Shown here in pieces: positions 5,553-5,679 of a stretch of 5,679 nt of DNA. The notes beneath the pieces are model-generated. The model did not search any database and was not told where the DNA came from. It was given only the letters and a program-made list of their open reading frames with translations. Source of the DNA: Pseudomonadota bacterium (GTDB lineage: Bacteria > Desulfobacterota > DSM-4660 > Desulfatiglandales > B25-G16); contig JADFWK010000129.1 in assembly GCA_015223015.1 (NCBI GenBank), forward strand, positions 1 to 5,679. The letters are read 5' to 3'. How positions within the stretch are numbered: the stretch's first letter is position 1; the number at the start of each line of letters is the position of its first letter. Made by a program: the position numbers and the translations under genes.

Positions 5553-5679
5553 ATGGCTTTCTCCATCACCCTCTACACAGCCCTGGCCATCTTTCTCATT
5601 GGCCTCATCTATAAGATCGGCACCTGGTTTGTTATAAAAACCGGCACCCAATCCCAGACCATATCCCCCGCACAGAGAC
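5553..5679 (+). CDS. N-terminus of a membrane protein, cut by window edge
   Basis: An ATG at 5553 opens a frame that runs without a stop to the window end (42 full codons). AAGGA at 5538-5542 sits 10 nt upstream as a modest Shine-Dalgarno. Residues 5-20 form a hydrophobic helix (ITLYTALAIFLIGLIY), followed by KIGTWFVIKTG and a polar stretch. A single short N-terminal helix ending in IYKIGTWF resembles the start of cytochrome-b-like, NarI/HdrE-related quinone-reactive subunits of sulfate reducers. Such a subunit would suit a formate dehydrogenase locus. With only 42 residues visible the family is a guess; the membrane character is well supported. Confidence 0.6.
   Translation, partial: MAFSITLYTALAIFLIGLIYKIGTWFVIKTGTQSQTISPAQR

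Overview
The window carries a periplasmic, selenocysteine-containing formate dehydrogenase locus of an anaerobic bacterium, most likely a sulfate-reducing or syntrophic member of the Desulfobacterota or a relative. Three things point there. The catalytic subunit carries a Tat signal and an in-frame UGA at the active site. Its predicted active-site numbering (Sec192, His193, Arg441) is the numbering I recall for the Desulfovibrio vulgaris FdhAB enzyme. The small subunit has exactly 12 cysteines (three [4Fe-4S] clusters) and no membrane anchor. The species cannot be fixed from this window.

Layout, all genes on the + strand. Positions 1-30 are a terminator closing an unseen upstream gene. Positions 31-150 are a very AT-rich stretch with a near-consensus sigma-70 promoter (TTGACA-N17-TATAAG), whose -10 is overlapped by a PerR-box-like palindrome. 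Positions 156 to about 400 look like the broken remains of a Fur/PerR-family regulator gene. fdhA (408-3449) is one 1013-residue gene interrupted only by a UGA at 981-983 that should be read as selenocysteine. A candidate SECIS hairpin lies just downstream of that UGA. fdhB (3463-4212) follows after 13 nt with a perfect Shine-Dalgarno sequence that overlaps the fdhA stop codon. A clear Rho-independent hairpin (4231-4259) then separates fdhAB from fdhE (4298-5137), the formate dehydrogenase maturation factor, which has a poor ribosome-binding site. A gene-free stretch (5138-5552) holds two perfect 10-bp inverted repeats, a promoter candidate and a possibly structured leader. It leads into the first 42 codons of a membrane protein (5553 to the window edge).

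How the genes work together: FdhA oxidises formate (or reduces CO2) at a Mo/W-bis-pyranopterin guanine dinucleotide centre. Electrons pass through the FdhA [4Fe-4S] cluster and the three FdhB clusters, presumably to a soluble periplasmic cytochrome c. The folded complex would be exported by the Tat system on the FdhA signal, with FdhB carried along. FdhE acts in the cytoplasm during enzyme maturation and would be needed in smaller amounts, which fits the terminator and weak translation signal in front of it. Selenocysteine use implies selA/B/C/D elsewhere in the genome.

I do not see an undescribed defence or mobile system here. The less ordinary signals are the decayed Fur-family gene with its apparently surviving promoter and operator in front of fdhA, the fdhB-fdhE attenuator, and the palindrome-rich region before the last gene.
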